Assembly: GCF_002127325.2 (NCBI RefSeq)
Contig: NC_035434.2
Coordinates: 76,825,343 to 76,889,342 of the forward strand
Direction: 5' to 3'
Length of the DNA: 64,000 nt
From: Helianthus annuus
Lineage: Eukaryota; Streptophyta; Magnoliopsida; Asterales; Asteraceae
How positions within the stretch are numbered: position 1 is the stretch's first letter; the number at the start of each line of letters is the position of its first letter. The position numbers and the translations under genes are program-made. Shown piece by piece: positions 10,145 to 21,456 of this stretch. The notes under the pieces are model-generated. The model saw only the letters and a program-made list of their open reading frames with translations, had not been told where the DNA came from and ran no database searches.

Positions 10145-11142
10145 ATTAAACTGAGAGAGGGGTACATGGACCGCGTGAGACAAGAGCACTCTTCTACGAA
10201 ACTTGTCGCGCAGGCACTCTTGCATCGCCCCTTGTCGCGCACCTAGTTCTCGGCCAATGGCATTACATGCACTATGCATGTCCGCCACTTGGCAAACATG
10301 CATAAATCTTCATTCACTATATAAATGGGGTTGGTCTTGCATTTTAAAAGGTTGGAAGAGCCAAAAATAAAACTCTCATAATACCCACACCCATAACCGG
10401 CCACAACCGCCTCGGGTAGCCCGCCGCCACCACCGACGCCGCCGTCGACCCACCCTGCTGCCGCCGCTGCTCGTCGGTCACCACCGCCGCTACACGGGTT
10501 CGCACTCGTATCTCATTCGTTCGTATCACTAGCACTTGTTCATTGAACCTCGGTGTCTCAACCGATTATTTACTAACCGAAGGTATACCTAAACCCCCTA
10601 TGATTGATGTTTTATTTCGTGTTTGCATGTTGGTGATCTTGTTCCATTGCGGATATCCCTTGGTATAAAAGTGTTCATCTTTTATATATTGTTTCTCATG
10701 CTTCCGTTGCTTAAAAATGTATATATACATTTTCACTAGTTAAAGTTTATGTTAACTAACATATATATACATGTACACTTACTTGTCAAAAGAGTTTTGA
10801 CTATTTATTTGTAACAAATATATTTAAATATATATACGTATATGAACCGGGTTCATAAAATTAAAAATAAAATTTATACCACGGACATCCTTCAGTGGTG
10901 AGTGAAACAAATGTCTCACCCTTAGACATGAAGTGATACGTGGCCACCTAGTTTGCAAAGGGCCTATCGATAGAGACAACATGACGAGATGATGTAATAC
11001 AGATATGGATTTTAATCCCTTTTTAATTGTTTTGAATTTCGAATTAGTTTGCATCAACTTTGTTTGTTCTTATATATTTTTTGAAGTCCATGTAACTTAC
11101 GTTGGTGTTATTTTAATTCATTTTCATTATATTTTTTTGAGA
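10145..11142. other. Intergenic sequence
   Basis: No ORF of note. TATA-like ctatataaat at about 10317 precedes a C-rich CCG/CCA stretch (10380-10500) that could be an old promoter and leader, but no coding frame follows. The remainder is A/T-rich. Confidence 0.4.
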
Positions 11143-12696
11143 GTTAAATGCCCGGATAGTCCGTGTGGTTTGCCCTTTTTTCACCTTTAGTCCCTAATTT
11201 TCTAAAATTACCTCTATAGTCCCCAACTTTTCAGTTTTCGTTCCCGGATAGTCCCTGGTATGGATGAGAGTTAGTTTTTGGTGTTAAGTGAGTGTGAAAT
11301 TACCTAAATACCCTTTATATTAAAAACTGATAAATAAAACATTTAAAGATAAATTAAACTTAAGTAGGCCCCACCTAAATCACCACCCACCTTCACCATC
11401 ATCTTCATCCCAACACCACTTGCACCCACCCACCCACCTAGCTCGTTTCCTCCACCCCTTTGACTAATTAACATATAACACAACCCTAAGCTTCTCTTGC
11501 AACGCCAACAAATCACTCCGCGTAACCTTCAACTCCTGAATCTGCCTCGTCGAATCCACCAAATCCCCATCCAAAACCTTAATCGTCTCCTTCAGCTCCC
11601 GAATTCTCCCACACCCTTCTATCGCCGCCTCTCTCCACCCGTGTAAAAAACATTTCAGAACAGGTTCTTAGCCTCCTCTAGTCTACTGATAGCCACCTGC
11701 AGCCTCCTCGCCGCCGGTAACTACTAGTCGTCGATTTCTTCTCTAGAAAACCCATCACCTGCAACCTCATGGCCGTTGTGCAGGGTCTAAATCTCCTTCG
11801 TTATTGTGGTGTCGTTTGTTGCTGTTTGGCTCTTACAGTGTTCTATTTCAATTATTGTTATGCAAGGCGTGGTGATGAATCGGCTAAGGTAACTGAAATG
11901 AACTGACAGCTAATGGTTATTGTTATTCATATACAAGATTGACATACTGTGGTGAAGCTATGTCTTTGGGTGATGCTTGAGGTCAATTGGGATTATCTGA
12001 AAACACTTTGTATTAAAGTACCTTACCTTGTTACATTGAATGAGTTGGACTTTATTGATTTTGGAGCAATGGAGTTGTTTTTCCTTCTTTGATTTATTTA
12101 AGCCTACATGATAAGAACAAGAAATATAACATAAAATTGGTCAGGTTATATGTGCAACCGTGGTGAGGATTTCAAGAAGACGGTGACACTTTGGAAGTTC
12201 GAAACCGAACCAGAGGCGGAGCGATTTGGGCTTTGTGTGTGTGTTTAGAGAGTTGGGGTGGTGATTCTCACTGGAGTATCGCCGGAAAACAATCCCGGTG
12301 ACCGGAATTAGGATGAAGAAGACATGATGGTGGATGGGCATGATTGGTTACACTGTTTGTGGGTTACAGTTAGAAGGGTGGTGGTGGCAGAGTGGATGAG
12401 GTTGAAGATGATGGTGGAGGTGGGTAGTTGTAGAGGTGTTGGGTTGAAGAAGAGGTAGGTGGTGATTTAGGTGGGGCCCACATGTATTTTTTTTTTGATG
12501 TTATGTTTTATTTGTTAATTTTTAATAGCAGGGGCATTATAGTCATTTCACACCAACTTAACTGAGAAAACTCATCCGCGTCAGGGACTATCCGGGAAAG
12601 AAAAGTGAAAAGTTGCGGACTATAGAGGTAATTTTAGAATATTAAGGACTAAAGGTGAAAAAAAGTAAAACCACAGGGACTATTCGGGCATTTAAC
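11143..12696. mobile_element. TIR DNA element of about 1.55 kb carrying a gene fragment (Pack-type)
   Basis: The ends are inverted repeats: left GTTAAATGCCCGGATAGTCC, right end reversed GTTAAATGCCCGAATAGTCC. Similarity continues inward for roughly 270 bp on each side (to about 11420 and from about 12420), including GGCCCCACCTAAATCACCAC. Long terminal inverted repeats suggest a Mutator-like or foldback element. I could not find a clear 9-bp target duplication. The core has no transposase but holds a codon-like stretch on the minus strand. Confidence 0.65.
11464..11720 (-). pseudogene. Captured gene fragment, coiled-coil-like
   Basis: On the minus strand an open stretch from 11667 to 11464 reads as charged helical sequence (for example IRELKETIKVLDGDLVDSTR). 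A second frame just upstream (about 11720-11657) reads AARRLQVAISRLEEAKNLF. Two adjacent coding-like pieces in different frames are what a decayed or intron-containing capture would give. I do not recognise the parent gene. It lies wholly between the inverted repeats of 11143-12696. Confidence 0.45.
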
Positions 12697-13238
12697 TAGT
12701 GAATCCATGTAAGATATGTTGGATAAAAATATTATTATTTTTGTAACATTAGAGAAATTAAGAAAATATATAATTGATGGTATTAAGAAAGAGGAAATAT
12801 GTAAATAATCATTCAATAAGCTAATTAAGGGTAAAATAGTAATTAGTAAGAGTAATTTTAATGAAATGGATAAATGTGTAATATATGTGGTTTAGGCCAG
12901 GGTAGGGAAATATGTAATTGATTTTATGGATTGGGTAAATATGTAATAAGGTATCTTAGGAAGGCGAAATATGTAAAAAACCCTTGTGAAGAAGGGGTGT
13001 AGTGGTATATTTTTTAGAAAAATAAAACAAATAAATGAGTTGGAAATTTGTAATTGGTCAAAGTTTGAAACTTTTGAAGAATCTGGCGTTTTAATCAAAA
13101 CGCCCAACAAGAAAATTGCAAAAAAGGCCCGATGGAGAGGTGCGTCGGCGTGTTTAAGCGTGAATGGGTAAAAAATGCCCAATTTAGTTCCCACTACGGG
13201 TGGTATGAGCTTGGTGTACACTTACTTTGATAGATGCC
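12697..13238. other. A/T-rich intergenic sequence
   Basis: No gene seen. It contains several loose repeats of gaaatatgtaa between about 12790 and 12980. Confidence 0.4.
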
Positions 13239-13241
13239 TTA

Positions 13242-13386
13242 GGGGAGTGGGGGTAGTCACTAGTGATAGAATTCTATCACTCTCAATATCCAATCAACTC
13301 AAGCCATGTCATCACCCAATATTCTATCACTAGTGATAGAAATGTAGTGGGAGTGGTCACTAGTGATAGAATTATATCACTCCCAA
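13242..13386. repeat. Palindromic subterminal repeats of the PIF/Harbinger element
   Basis: TCACTAGTGATAGAATT occurs twice (about 13257 and 13358). TTCTATCACTAGTGATAGAA at 13322-13341 is a perfect 20-bp palindrome. The segment 13349-13386 is itself bounded by GGGAGTG/CACTCCC. Subterminal repeats of this sort usually serve as transposase-complex binding sites. Confidence 0.6.
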
Positions 13387-13511
13387 ATTTTTTTAATTTT
13401 TATTTTAAAATTAGAAATTAACAATAAAACACTAAATTATAAATTTCATTAAAATTAAAAAATAAATTACATAGCAAAATAAAAAAACAACTAAACATTG
13501 GAAAAAAAAAA

Positions 13512-15342
13512 CTAAACGGGTGGCATCTCCCAACCCCACTTTGGGCAAATCTCGCGCTTTTGTTGAATTACAATTGACTTAAACGGTTCGTCGAGATGGG
13601 CGTGCTTTTCATACAAGATTTTTAATTCATTTTGTCTTTCAACAATTTTCAAGTGTCCCATGTAGGCCTGCTTGCGTTCAACTTTTACGGACATAATTTT
13701 ATCTTTTCTTTCTTCGGCCTTCTTGTATCGCGTCATTTTCTCCTCTTCGATTCTGAAGATCGACTCTACCACTGCTTCCTTTCCTTTGCTTGACGATTCA
13801 CCACTTTTCTTGTGTCGTGGCCTTGTAGGTGTATCTTCTTCAACGGGGTCGTCAACGGGTTGATCGGGTTCGTCAAGGGGGTCGTCGTTTAAGTTCATTT
13901 GGGGCAAGTTATCCGACGCGGAAGTCGTGTAGTTCCCCGAATCGGATGTCTTTTATCTTTTCGAACCTCCTCGTTTTTTGGAGCCGTAGGACCACGCATG
14001 TCAACCAACTCAACCGGGACCCACTTCGGGTGATTTCTCGCAACTTCCCATGCCGCCACGTGTGGAAAACTCCTCTTTTTGTAGAGATCGCAATACTCTT
14101 TGGTGGCTTGTCGCATGATTGTCGCCTCGCTCGCTCCACTTTGTGGGTTTCGGTTCTACAAAAAATATAAAAGGTTATGTATTTTTTTAAAATAAAAAAT
14201 TATGTTTTAAAAAAATAAACAGTTTTCTTTTTTTTTTTAAATGTTTTCTGTTATTTTGTAAAAAAAATAAACAGTTTTCTGTTATTTTATAAAAAATAAA
14301 CAGTTTTCTGTTATTTTATAAAAAATAAATTGTTTTATGTTATTTTATAAAAAATAAACAGTTTACTATTTTTTATAAAAAAAATAGTTTTCTGTTTTTT
14401 ATAAAAAAACAGTTTTCTGTTTTAAAAAAAATATGTTTTCTGTTATTTTATAAAAAATAAACAGTTTTCTGTTTTTTATAAAAAAAACAGTTTTCTGCTT
14501 TTTATAAAAAAAACTGTTTTCTGTTTTTCTTAAACTGTTTTCTGTATTTTTATAAAAAAAAACTGTATTTTTTTATAAATAAGAGTTTATAAAAAAAAAG
14601 ATTTAAACTTTATAAAAAACATACATTTTGAATGAAACAAGCGTTGAACTTACTAATTTCCCGTTCAAATCCGTCCATTTCGACGTCATTTGGTCCATGT
14701 TTCGTTACTTTGCACTAGGAAGTCGGCTAAAATGATTAATAACTCGTCTTCAAAACGTATCCTTTCTTTGCTCGTTGGCATGTTTCTTGCTCTCCGAGAT
14801 GTGCAAGTACACCTTCACCAAGGCCACCTCCTCCTCGCTCGTCCAATGTTGTCGGACGGTTTGGATAATTTCTTGAACGTCATCATTTTCTTCTTCTTCT
14901 TCTTCTTCTTCTTCTTCATTTCTTCTTCCTCTTCCTCTTCTTCTTGTTGTTCTTGAACGTAATCATCATCTTCATCGTCGTCAAGACTTTGTTGTGGTTC
15001 ACGATACGCGTTTGCAAAATGATGGATGAGGGTGTTGTCTTCTAGTAGTGGGTTGAGTTGGTGGGGTTGTGTTTGATACGTTTGGGGTTGAAATTGGTGA
15101 GGTTGAAACGGTGGAACGAACGGTTGGTTTTGATACGTTTACGATTGAAAGGGTGGATATTGTTGGGTTTGAAAGGATGGATATTGTTGGTTTTGAAAGG
15201 GTGGGACTTGGTCGGGTTCGTCTTGCAACCTAAAGCGCGTCGGCTCGCCAAGATTCGCTCGAATCTTGGGTCTTACGGGATTTTTCTTCGTACCCGAACC
15301 TCTTTTTTTCGAACCCTCACCTCTCTTGCTTGAACCTTCCAT
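13512..15342 (-). pseudogene. PIF/Harbinger-associated Myb/SANT-like protein with NAM-associated C-terminus, broken
   Basis: From ATG at 15342 the minus strand encodes a basic, then Gln/Pro-rich N-terminus (stop TAA where CAA is expected, near 15140) and an acidic Glu/Asp run from the (CTT)n tract at 14888-14945. A Myb/SANT-like domain follows (HWTSEEEVALVKVYLHISES, about 14720-14860). The W of its F-W-RRV motif is now TGA. An A/T-rich intron-like gap (about 14160-14650) separates a C-terminal part at 13512-14139 with AAWEVARNHPKWVPVELVDM and a charged helical tail, which shifts frame near 13910. This matches the DNA-binding partner protein (ORF1) of PIF/Harbinger transposons, which acts with the transposase at element ends in the nucleus. 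Confidence 0.65.
14160..14640. repeat. Low-complexity A/T tract inside the PIF element gene
   Basis: Repeated variants of aaaaaataaacagttttctg make up this stretch. It lies where an intron between the Myb-like and C-terminal parts would be expected. Confidence 0.55.
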
Positions 15343-15669
15343 GTTTGTTGTAAAATTTTGGAGAGTTTGTTGTTTTTTTGTATTGAGTGTGAGAATGGTT
15401 AGAGAGCTTGTTGATTTTTTGTATTGAGTAGGTTGGATTTTATATAAAAAGGGTTAAAAAAAACAAACCCAAACGGTCAAAAATATACCCCAAACGGTCA
15501 AAAATCAACCCCCAACGGTCCCTTTCCAACGTTAACTTTTTGAAAATCACGCATGATATTTTGTACGCGTTGAAAAAATAACGCGTTATAGCTCAAGTGG
15601 CGGCGACGGTGTTCGTGAAAAAATAACGCGTGATGGGGTGGCCATCAAGGACCACCCCGCCTCCCCTTA

Positions 15670-16132
15670 TTACTTATAACCTTTTTCAACAATTCAACAA
15701 ACATGGAATTTCATTAATACAAATAGTAATACATTCTTGAGTAAATCCAACAAAAAAACCACAATTTAATCCTTGTGGAAATGGAAATTTAGGCTAAATA
15801 AAACCGTTAGGTATTTTAATGAAGAAAAGTACCCACTTAACATAAAATTGATGTCCTTGATATGTAGTTAGTTGCACATAAAGTTCAAATTCTTAGAGTC
15901 GAGCCTAGGTTGTTCACGAGCCGAGCCAAATCAATCGGGTCTTTGCTCGTGTTTGACTCGTTTATAAACCGAACCGAGCGGCTCATTTAAAATCGAGTCT
16001 CAAATCAAACGAGCAGTGAACATTCCGAGCGAGCGTTGGGCGAACCTCGAGCGATTTTTACAACTGTGTCGCCCAATTTAAATTTGCGGAGAGAGATAGT
16101 GCCAATTTTGGGCATTAAGTTTATATGTCTTT
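15670..16132. other. Intergenic sequence with a GAGCC-rich repeat fragment
   Basis: No gene seen. Bases 15898-16065 form a repeat fragment (gttcacgagccgagcc, then accgaaccgagcggctc) that is related, in the same orientation, to 17056-17212. Confidence 0.45.
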
Positions 16133-16140
16133 AAAAACAG

Positions 16141-16672
16141 TAGGGGTGCAAACGAGCCGAGCCGAGCCCGAGCTCGGCCAGGCTCGAGCTCGAGCTCGAT
16201 TAACTTATGAGAGCTCGGGCTCGAGGTCGGCTCGATTCGAGCTTTGTTTTCAAAGCTCGAGCTACGCTCGTTTGTATTTTATGAAGCTCGAGCTCGGCTC
16301 GTTTATTATCTATTAATTAGTATATTAAATAAAAATAATATAAATAATAGACTTTTTATGCTTGCAAGCTCGATAAGTAAAGCTCGGGCTCGGGCTCGTT
16401 TACTAAATTAGCTTATTTTTAGGTTCAAGGTCGGCTTGTAAACAAGTTTAAATAAGCTCGGCTCGACTCGGCTCGTTTACACTAAGGCTCAATAAGGCTC
16501 GACGAGCCTAACGAGCTTCCCATGTGAGGCTCGAGCTCGGGCTCGAGAAACAAACGAGCTTTGTTTTAAGGCTCAAGCTCGGCTCGGGCTCGATAAGGCT
16601 CGGCTCGTTTCGAGCTTTTTCTCGAACCGATCTCGAGTAGCTCGCGAGCCGCTCGGCTCGTTTGCACCCCTA
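16141..16672. mobile_element. hAT-type MITE (532 bp) built of GAGCTCGGCTCG-like repeats
   Basis: Termini TAGGGGTGCAAACGAGCCGA and its inverse (ending CGTTTGCACCCCTA) are flanked by a perfect 8-bp duplication AAAAACAG (16133-16140 and 16673-16680). An 8-bp duplication and these ends are typical of hAT elements. The interior is a mosaic of GAGCTCG/GGCTCG repeats with no ORF. Confidence 0.85.
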
Positions 16673-16680
16673 AAAAACAG

Positions 16681-17689
16681 ACACGTTTCATGGCATAATA
16701 TTTTTGTTATGAATAGCAATGCCCTGACCGATGATACGATGATCATATTTGCATGAACAATGACGTTGAGCGTAGGAAACGGTCGACTTAGGGTAACAAC
16801 ATCAGATATAGAGTCGATGAGCAGACAGTCGTTTAGCGGTTTATGGTTTAACTTTTACATTTGGAGTTAATTATTTTATTGATGTGATAAGACTAGTACG
16901 TATAGATATAGTTGTAAATTTGTATGTAGTGGATCAAAATCTAATAGAGTGGTATATATAAAACAATAAATTTGATTTATATTTATGTATATATGTATGT
17001 GTGTGTATATATAGGGGTGTGTGTATATATGATATATACTAATTAAAAATAATAAGTCGAGCGGAACCGAGTCAAGCGGACCTTTGCTCGTGCTTAGTTT
17101 GTTTACAAACCGAACCAAGAAGAGTGGCTCGTTTAGAATCGAGCCGCAATTCGAATGAGAATTTTCCGAGCAATTTTCGAGCGAACGACGAACGGTTTGG
17201 ACGGCCCTAATGGAGCCACCTAAATTGTGTACAAGTATTTTTGTACAGCAAGCTAATAGAAGATGTATAGGGAATGAAGTCGGAGCATCGAACGACTTGC
17301 CCCGGAACCAAATCAGATAAAAGATAAGAGGGAAAGGGTTAAAAGAAAAGACTGTGTGAAACTAAAACAACTCATAGGTAACGTCTTTATAAAATGGTTT
17401 AAGAGTATATTTCTAAAACTCATATTATATTTCTAAAACTGTAAATCATTTTCCTACGGCCTGGCAAATAAAACTCATTTAGGTTTTTTGGGTTATTTTG
17501 GGTCATTTTAAAAATTAGGATGGGTTAGGTCATTTTAAAAGTCAGGATGGGTTATATGATATCTATTTAAAATAATTCGTGGATAAGGATGGTACTACAC
17601 AGGTAAATGGGTTACTCAAAAAGCAGCATCACAGGCAAATTTTTCATCTTCTTTGATTGTTCGTAGCTGTTGGCTTCACAAATAATAAA
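16681..17689. other. Intergenic sequence with second GAGCC-rich repeat fragment
   Basis: No gene seen. TA/TG-rich microsatellite lies at about 16970-17040. Bases 17056-17212 resemble 15898-16065. A/T-rich sequence with ggatgggtta motifs lies at 17518-17560. Confidence 0.45.
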
Positions 17690-19580
17690 AATTTTGAAAA
17701 TAATAAAATTTAAAATAATAAAAATTTTCTAAAAAATCAGAGAAATCCAAAAAATTCTAAAAAATAAAAAAAATTTAAAAAAAGATTCTAAAAAATCAAA
17801 AAATAATAAAAAAACATCCAAAAAATTCTAAAAATCAAAAAAATAAAAAAAAAATCCAAAAAATTCTAAAAAATCAAAAATACCCAAAAAATTCTAAAAA
17901 ATCAAATTATAAAAAAAATCTCAAAAAAATCTACAAAAAAAAATCTAGAAAATCAACAAAATAATAAAAAATTTAAAAAAAAATCAAAAAAATAATAGGA
18001 AATCAAAAAAATTCTAAAAAATCCAAAAAATAACAAAAAAATCCTAAAAAATCTAAAATATCCTAAAAATCATAAAAAATCTAAAAAATCCAAAAAATCA
18101 TAAAAAAATCCAAAAAATCAAAAAAAAAACAAAAAATAAATAAATTCTAAAAATTCTAAAAATTAAAAAAATTTTAAAAAATAAAAAAAATTAAATAAAA
18201 TCTAAAAATTAAAAAATAATAAAAAATTTCTAAAAAATTCTAAAAAAATAAAAAATATAAAAAAATCCATAAAATTTTTAAAAAAAATAATAAAATAATA
18301 AAAAATCTAAAAAATTCTAAAATATAAAAAATTCTAAAAAATAAAAAACAAAAATTCTAAAAAAATACAAAATTTTCTAAAAAATTATAAAAAAGTAAAA
18401 GAAATCCAAAAAATACTAAAAAATAAAAAAAAGTATAAAAAATCAAAAAAATATATAAAAAATCCAAAAATTTCTGAAAAAGTATTTTAGGATTTTTTAG
18501 AATTTTTTTTTATTTTTTGACTATTTTATGATTTTTTTTTTATTTTTTTATAATTTTTATAATTTTTAGATTTTTTTGATTTTTTTAGAATTTTTTTTAT
18601 TTTGATAGAACTTTTTTGGTTTTTTAGATTGTTTTAGTTTTTTGAATTTTTTGGATTTTTTGATTTTTTAGAATTTTTAGAATTTTTTTATTATTTTTTA
18701 TTTTTTAGAATTTTTTTATTTTTTTGAATTTTTTTTTATCTTTTTGAATTTTTTGGATTTGTTATCATTTTTTGGATTTTTTAGAATATTTTTTATTTTA
18801 GAATTATTTCAATTTTTTTTGATTTTTCATAATTTTTTATAATTTTTTGATTTTTTGGAATCTTTATAATTTTTTTGATTTTTTATAATTTTTTTGATTT
18901 TTTAGAATATTTTAGGATTTTTAGGATTTTTTTAGAATTGGCCTATAATAATCCCACCTAGACCTTATTGGCCATTAATAATTCCACCTCAAAATATTCC
19001 CTCCACCAGTCCCACCTTTCACCTATTTTTCCTACAATGGTCCCCCGTTAAAAAAGCTTAACGGAGTTAAGCTTTTTTCCAAATTACAAACAGATTTTTT
19101 AGGGCTTTTAATCAGAACGACGATACGAGTCCATTGATGTCAAGCTTACTTCGAAATGGGGGCTCCAAGTGACTTGATTTTTGTTAATTGGAAATTTGAA
19201 CACCCGAATTGAAGCGATGTTTTCATCGTTTGGAGCACCGTTTCAAGGCAAGTTTTACATCAATGGACTCGTATCGTCGTTCTGATCAAAAGCCCTAAAA
19301 ATATGTTTGTAATTTGGAAAAAAGCTTAACTCCGTTAAGTTCTTTTAACGAGGGACCATTGTAGGAAAAATAGGTGAAAGGTGGGACTAGTGGGGGGAAT
19401 ATTCTGAGGTGGGATTATTAATGGCTAATAAGGTCTAGGTGGGATTATTAAAGGCCAATTTCCCTAGATTTTTTATTATTTTTTAGAATTTTTTATTATT
19501 TTTTTGAATTTTTTTGAATTTTCTTTGATATTTTTGAATTTTTTGTATTTTTTAGATTTTTTTTTTTTGATTTTTTATCA
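17690..19580. repeat. Giant A/T-rich low-complexity foldback
   Basis: From 17690 to about 18480 the plus strand is nearly all variants of aaaaaatcaaaaaattcta. From about 18480 to 18935, and again 19461-19580, it is the complementary motif tagaattttttgatttttt. The two halves could pair into a long imperfect hairpin. The right half is split by the MITE at 18936-19460. No coding potential. Confidence 0.7.
18936..19460. mobile_element. Foldback MITE with about 130-bp or longer inverted repeats
   Basis: AATTGGCC opens and GGCCAATT closes the element. Inward, the two arms share AATAATCCCACCTAGACCTT and, further in, CACCTATTTTTCCTACAATG, each inverted. Arms extend to the ttaacggagttaagctttttt region on both sides. 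No ORF, and I see no convincing target duplication because the flanks are low complexity. Confidence 0.7.
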
Positions 19581-20369
19581 TGCCCAAATTTATCTTGACA
19601 AAAACCCATCTTGAACTAAATCCATTCTAACCCATTTGTTAATAAAACCATCCTAATGCAAACCCATTCTAACCCATACCCATTTTAACCCGTTACCAAA
19701 ACCTACCCAACCCACCCATTTTGCCATTTTGAAAAATTCGTAAGATTGTTTAACTAACCCCTAAGATTGTTTACAATAGAATTCATCTTTATTCTCTATC
19801 AATGGTAAGAAATTCTTGTATTCATTTATTCAAATTCAAATGGTATGTTTAAAATTTGAAAAAGAAAAAAAACAAAAAAGAAATATAGACACATGACAAC
19901 TTTTTCACCATTTAAAGTGGGCTATTAGACCTTCCTAGATGCATGTAGCTTCAGAGTGAAATTGGGTTCATCCAATTAATATTTACCAAAGGTCTTAAAT
20001 GGGAACTACTATGTAGCTAAATCAAATTTAATGTCTTCATGTGTATGACACTACCATATTTGAAATGCTATTGTGGGGCACTTTCATTTATGGCACCCTT
20101 CAATGAATTCCTAAATTCCAAGCATAGCCCATGCATATTTCTTCCATTCCCTTCAATACCCAATTCAATTCTTTAACTAATATTTTTTGTTATAAAGTAA
20201 TACTGAGAAGACCATTTTGATTTCGTGTGTTCTTTTCTAAACTTGTATAATATTTGCATATATATTTGAGAGTAGAGTATATATTATATATTAAAAACTT
20301 GTATCTGTTAAAAGTATCATATATACAAAATTGCGGAACTATAATATACAAAGATTGATAGTTTTACGA
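19581..20369. other. Intergenic sequence
   Basis: No gene seen. 19590-19735 holds several aacccat motifs that mirror ggatgggtta at 17518-17560 and may be the outer arm of the foldback. The rest is ordinary A/T-rich sequence. Confidence 0.4.
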
Positions 20370-20372
20370 TTA

Positions 20373-20934
20373 GGAATATTGGATTTTAATATATCAAACT
20401 ATTCGCCGTTGGCCGTCAACAGTCTCAACTTCAAAAGTAACCACTGACAGTCTCAATTATTAACATATTGACCACCAATGGACCCTGACTAACAGAACCC
20501 TAACGCCGTTAGTCTCCGATCGCAGGAAAAACGGTTTTGGCTGGAAAACTCATTTTTGGCCGGAAAACTCAACATTTTCGCCCCAAACCTCTTTGTAACC
20601 TTATTACGGGCCTTTAGGAACCTTTTTCTACTAAAAGCCCCAATTATTGAAGTCTCCGGAAAACTTCTTTTTCGCCGGAAATCCTTTTTTTTTTGCCGGA
20701 AAACTCAACATTTTCGTGCCAAACCACTTTGTAACCTTAGATCGGACCTTTATAAACTTTTTTCTGGCCAAAAATGGTATCCGGCGACCAGAGAATAACC
20801 ACGTTAGGGTTCTGTTAGTCAGGGTTCATTGATGGCCAATATTTAAATAGTTTGGACTGTCAGTGGTTATTTTTAAAGTTGAGACCGTTGGCAGCCAACA
20901 GCGAATAGTTGGGATTATTTAAATCCAATATTCC
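20373..20934. mobile_element. Tourist-like MITE (562 bp) with TTA target duplication
   Basis: TTA lies on both sides (20370-20372, 20935-20937). The ends are inverted, GGAATATTGGATTT and AAATCCAATATTCC, and similarity continues about 130 bp inward to CTGACTAACAGAACCCTAAC. The interior has a direct duplication of GCCGGAAAACTCAACATTTTCG-like sequence (about 20560 and 20696). No protein is supported. Confidence 0.75.
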
Positions 20935-21088
20935 TTATAATTATACTAATATACTATCAATGAAAAAGTAAATTTCATATTTGCATATATTTCAATAAAA
21001 TTATAACTCTTTTATAAAACTGTTAAGGTTAGAAAAATCTGCTTACGGTTCTTTGAAAAGTTAGATATTCTTTTTACTCTAAAATTTC

Positions 21089-21456
21089 ACCTTTTTTTGA
21101 ACGACCAACAAAACTTCAAAATTCTATTAAGACTACATCCAGCAAGGGGGTAAGCTCAAAACACAGTACCTGCAAACATACAAACCGAAAAAAAACAACC
21201 AAAAGACTAAACATTGAAAGATTTCCGTTTCTCCCACATAAACCCACTTCTGTGAGACCTGTGCATGACCCACAAAAAGGATAGGACAGTCGCTTCATCT
21301 ACAACTTTCGAGACTGAAGGTGTAACTCACCTGAAAACCACAACGTTCCTTGATCTCCATGCACCCCAAAAAAAATCGTATAAACCATAGCTTGAAGGGT
21401 CTTTTTACCCACTTTGGAGAGACCCGAATGAAGGTGTAAATCTTGCAAGTCTTTGA
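21089..21456 (-). pseudogene. 3' end of a plant LINE (RVT zinc-binding tail, 3' UTR, poly-A)
   Basis: Read on the minus strand, 21456 to about 21212 encodes a degraded C-terminus. LQAMVYTIFF is followed after a shift by AWRSRNVVVFR, and FLWVMHRSHRSGFMWEKRKS precedes a stop. This resembles the end of the RT zinc-binding region of plant LINEs. A short 3' UTR follows and ends in an A-run (plus-strand ttttttt at 21090-21096). The upstream part is replaced at 21457 by Athila sequence. The matching 5' fragment is at 24836-25253. Confidence 0.6.

Larger units (their letters stand above)
13242..15666. mobile_element. PIF/Harbinger DNA element, non-autonomous (2425 bp)
   Basis: Flanked by TTA on both sides (13239-13241 and 15667-15669), the 3-bp target duplication of this superfamily. 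Left terminus GGGGAGTGGGGGTAGTC and right terminus (reversed) GGGGAGGCGGGGTGGTCC are imperfect inverted repeats. It encodes a Myb-like/NAM-associated ORF on the minus strand but no DDE transposase, so it would need a transposase from elsewhere. Confidence 0.8.

Noticed and set aside
10344..10535. Small gene behind a TATA-like box at 10317
   Set aside because: The C-rich segment gives only short ORFs on either strand and no continuation or splice pattern could be supported.
14881..14945. (CTT)n microsatellite as a separate repeat feature
   Set aside because: It encodes the acidic run of the Myb-like pseudogene and is better described there.
20556..20832. Two overlapping ORFs of 60-80 codons
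   Set aside because: They lie in the MITE interior and are products of its duplicated GCCGGAAAA words.
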